Positions 42,497 to 43,708 of a DNA stretch of 43,708 bases are shown here, piece by piece (position 1 is the stretch's first letter; each line of letters starts with the position of its first letter). Source of the stretch: JAPXSY01 sp034003585. Lineage in GTDB: Bacteria; Verrucomicrobiota; Kiritimatiellia; RFP12; UBA1067. A program made the translations under genes and the position numbers. The stretch covers positions 1 through 43,708 of the forward strand of contig JAVEYH010000015.1 of the NCBI GenBank assembly GCA_034003585.1. The letters run 5' to 3'. Under the pieces are notes generated by a model. That model did no database searches. It was not told the origin of the DNA and saw only the letters and a list, made by a program, of their open reading frames with translations.

Positions 42497-43633
42497 CTAA
42501 GGTTGCGGGGCGTCTTCGAGCGGCTTGCCCCGGAAGGCCCGCGCGAGGACGGCGATGTTCTTCTCGTCGCCTTTCAGCTCGCTGACCGGGCGCGCGAGCA
42601 AAGCCTCCAGCGGCAGGAGCGAGTCCGGGCCGGGCTTGGAAAAACCGTAGAGGCCGACACCTTCCTTCAGCGCGGCGGGAACAATCTGCAGCGGGTCCTG
42701 CTTGTTCCAGTTGGCGAGGCAGGTGATGAGGCGCGTGTGCGGTCCGATCATCTTCTTCGCGTCCGCCGTGCGCTGGAGGTCGCCGGCTTCGTTGAGCAGC
42801 CAGTCGGTCTCCCGGAGGGCCCGCGAACCGGCGATGTGCGGATCATGGATGTCGCAGCACGTCAGCCAGACGATGCAGTCCGGCTTCGTCTCCTTCGCGG
42901 CCCTTCGGATGACGCCCCAGGCGCGGTCCACGGCGCGGCGGCCGTATTCGGTCATTTTGGCGGCGGGCAGCTCCCGCTCGCCGGGGAACGGCTCGCCCAT
43001 GAGCTGCGCGTACAGCTTCTTCTCGCAGTCGAGCCAGAGTCCGCCGTTGCTCTGGCGGCTCGTGGGCATCCGCAGCCAGTCCACCATGAAGCCGTCGATC
43101 CCCGTCTTGCCGACGGCGTCGCGGATGGCGGCGTCGAGGTAGGCGAGATACTCGTCGGTGTAGGGGATGTGCGGCGCGCTGGGAAAGCCGTAGCTGAGCT
43201 CGGGGCGCGTCTGGCCCCAGCGCGTGTTGGAGCCGGCGCAGAAATAGCCGAGCACCCGCATCCCTTCCCGGTGCGCGCGCTTCACCACCTCCGGCAGGAA
43301 ATCGTGCTTCAGTCCGGGCTGCCCGGGCACCACGCCGTTCTTGTACCAGGCATAGCCGTTGCAGGAGACGCAGAAGGTCTGGATCGCGTTCGCCCCCAGC
43401 GTTTTGTACCAGGCCACATGCTTGGCGGGGTCGGCATCCGCCCAGAGCCCCGGCGCGGCAAAACCGTTCGGGCCGTCCGCGCCCCAGTTGAAGTCGAGGC
43501 AGAACGACTTGACGGACCCCGCGGCCGGATCGGCCGCTTGCGCGCCTTGCTCCAGCGCGTTCAGGCTGATGGAGAAGATCACGAACACCGCGAAGAAAGG
43601 CCGCTCAAAAAAGCCGGCACACGCATTTTTCAT
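42497..43633 (-). CDS. secreted TIM-barrel-like protein, putative glycoside hydrolase
   Basis: 378 aa. Signal peptide about residues 1-33 (ends EQGAQAADP). The body alternates strands and helices in barrel fashion: SFCLDFNWG, ANAIQTFCVSCNGYAWYKNG, MRVLGYFCAGSNTRWG, GIDGFMVDWLRMP, CIVWLTCCDIHDP. DGFMVDW near residue 180 is placed like a catalytic or substrate-binding aspartate of clan GH-A-like or GH29-like hydrolases, but no family can be assigned. GGAG in CAGGAGTTTCACATG fixes the start. It has its own promoter and precedes the fucose cluster by 300 bases, so glycan degradation is likely but inferred. Confidence 0.7.
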   Translation of the reverse strand: MKNACAGFFERPFFAVFVIFSISLNALEQGAQAADPAAGSVKSFCLDFNWGADGPNGFAAPGLWADADPAKHVAWYKTLGANAIQTFCVSCNGYAWYKNGVVPGQPGLKHDFLPEVVKRAHREGMRVLGYFCAGSNTRWGQTRPELSYGFPSAPHIPYTDEYLAYLDAAIRDAVGKTGIDGFMVDWLRMPTSRQSNGGLWLDCEKKLYAQLMGEPFPGERELPAAKMTEYGRRAVDRAWGVIRRAAKETKPDCIVWLTCCDIHDPHIAGSRALRETDWLLNEAGDLQRTADAKKMIGPHTRLITCLANWNKQDPLQIVPAALKEGVGLYGFSKPGPDSLLPLEALLARPVSELKGDEKNIAVLARAFRGKPLEDAPQP

Positions 43634-43661
43634 GTGAAACTCCTGATAGGGTTATGTCGGA

Positions 43662-43690
43662 AGTATAGCCGACTGCCAGACGGATTGCCA
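43662..43690 (-). promoter_or_regulatory. sigma70-type promoter of the 42497-43633 gene
   Basis: Minus strand: TGGCAA (43690-43685), 17-bp spacer, TATACT (43667-43662). Leader of about 22 bases with CAGGAG. The -35 is poor. Confidence 0.5.
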
Positions 43691-43708
43691 TGCACAGAAG
43701 TTCCGGCC

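Overview
The window is high-GC bacterial DNA with a Gram-negative envelope: two TonB-dependent receptors, a lipoprotein solute-binding protein, and many Sec, Tat or lipoprotein-type secreted proteins. A eukaryotic-type glycogen branching enzyme, stacked alpha-fucosidases, a Tat-exported Gfo/Idh/MocA protein, U32 peptidase, four-helix-bundle remnants and many palindromic intergenic repeats together suggest the PVC superphylum, most likely Kiritimatiellota or a Verrucomicrobia/Lentisphaerae relative. This is inference from gene content; no rRNA, tRNA or ribosomal-protein gene lies in the window.

Layout. 1-6912: an empty-looking inverted repeat, a small membrane-anchored Hsp20-like protein, a secreted multidomain subtilase, and a U32 peptidase facing a small secreted coiled-coil protein. 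6961-12420: glycogen synthase and branching enzyme (glgA-glgB), convergent with a manA/site-2-protease operon. 12791-22052: ThiF/MoeB-like E1 enzyme, flavin reductase, a very large LamG/TPR-like/beta-helix protein, an alkaline phosphatase, and a two-gene coupled unit (tandem-domain secreted protein plus zinc-ribbon membrane protein). 22421-29272: a vitamin B12 uptake locus on the minus strand. It has a promoter, a cobalamin riboswitch, and then btuB-btuF-btuC-btuD in tight coupling, followed by a second TonB receptor with its own promoter. 29605-33185: a secreted protein, a Gfo/Idh/MocA oxidoreductase, and a decayed four-helix-bundle gene joined to a methyltransferase tail. 33318-43690: a fucose-glycan locus on the minus strand, with a putative TIM-barrel hydrolase, a URO-D-like protein, a GH95 fucosidase, a FucP-type permease and a giant GH29+GH95+F5/8C fusion.

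Main novelties. (1) Two 255-bp elements, 97% identical, have terminal inverted repeats and 24-bp internal palindromic arms; one is bounded by a perfect 9-bp target duplication. They look like a non-autonomous (MITE-like) family. (2) A frameshifted four-helix-bundle gene is bracketed by perfect 16-bp inverted repeats, and the same repeat pair occurs without a gene at the window start. (3) A promoter module (TTGAAT, 17 bp, TACACT) is repeated almost exactly in front of two genes so that transcription should start at the ATG, predicting leaderless mRNAs. (4) The B12 riboswitch is followed by a duplicated 10-mer containing the Shine-Dalgarno sequence, which suggests how the switch works.

I found no CRISPR array, transposase, integrase, reverse transcriptase or tRNA.
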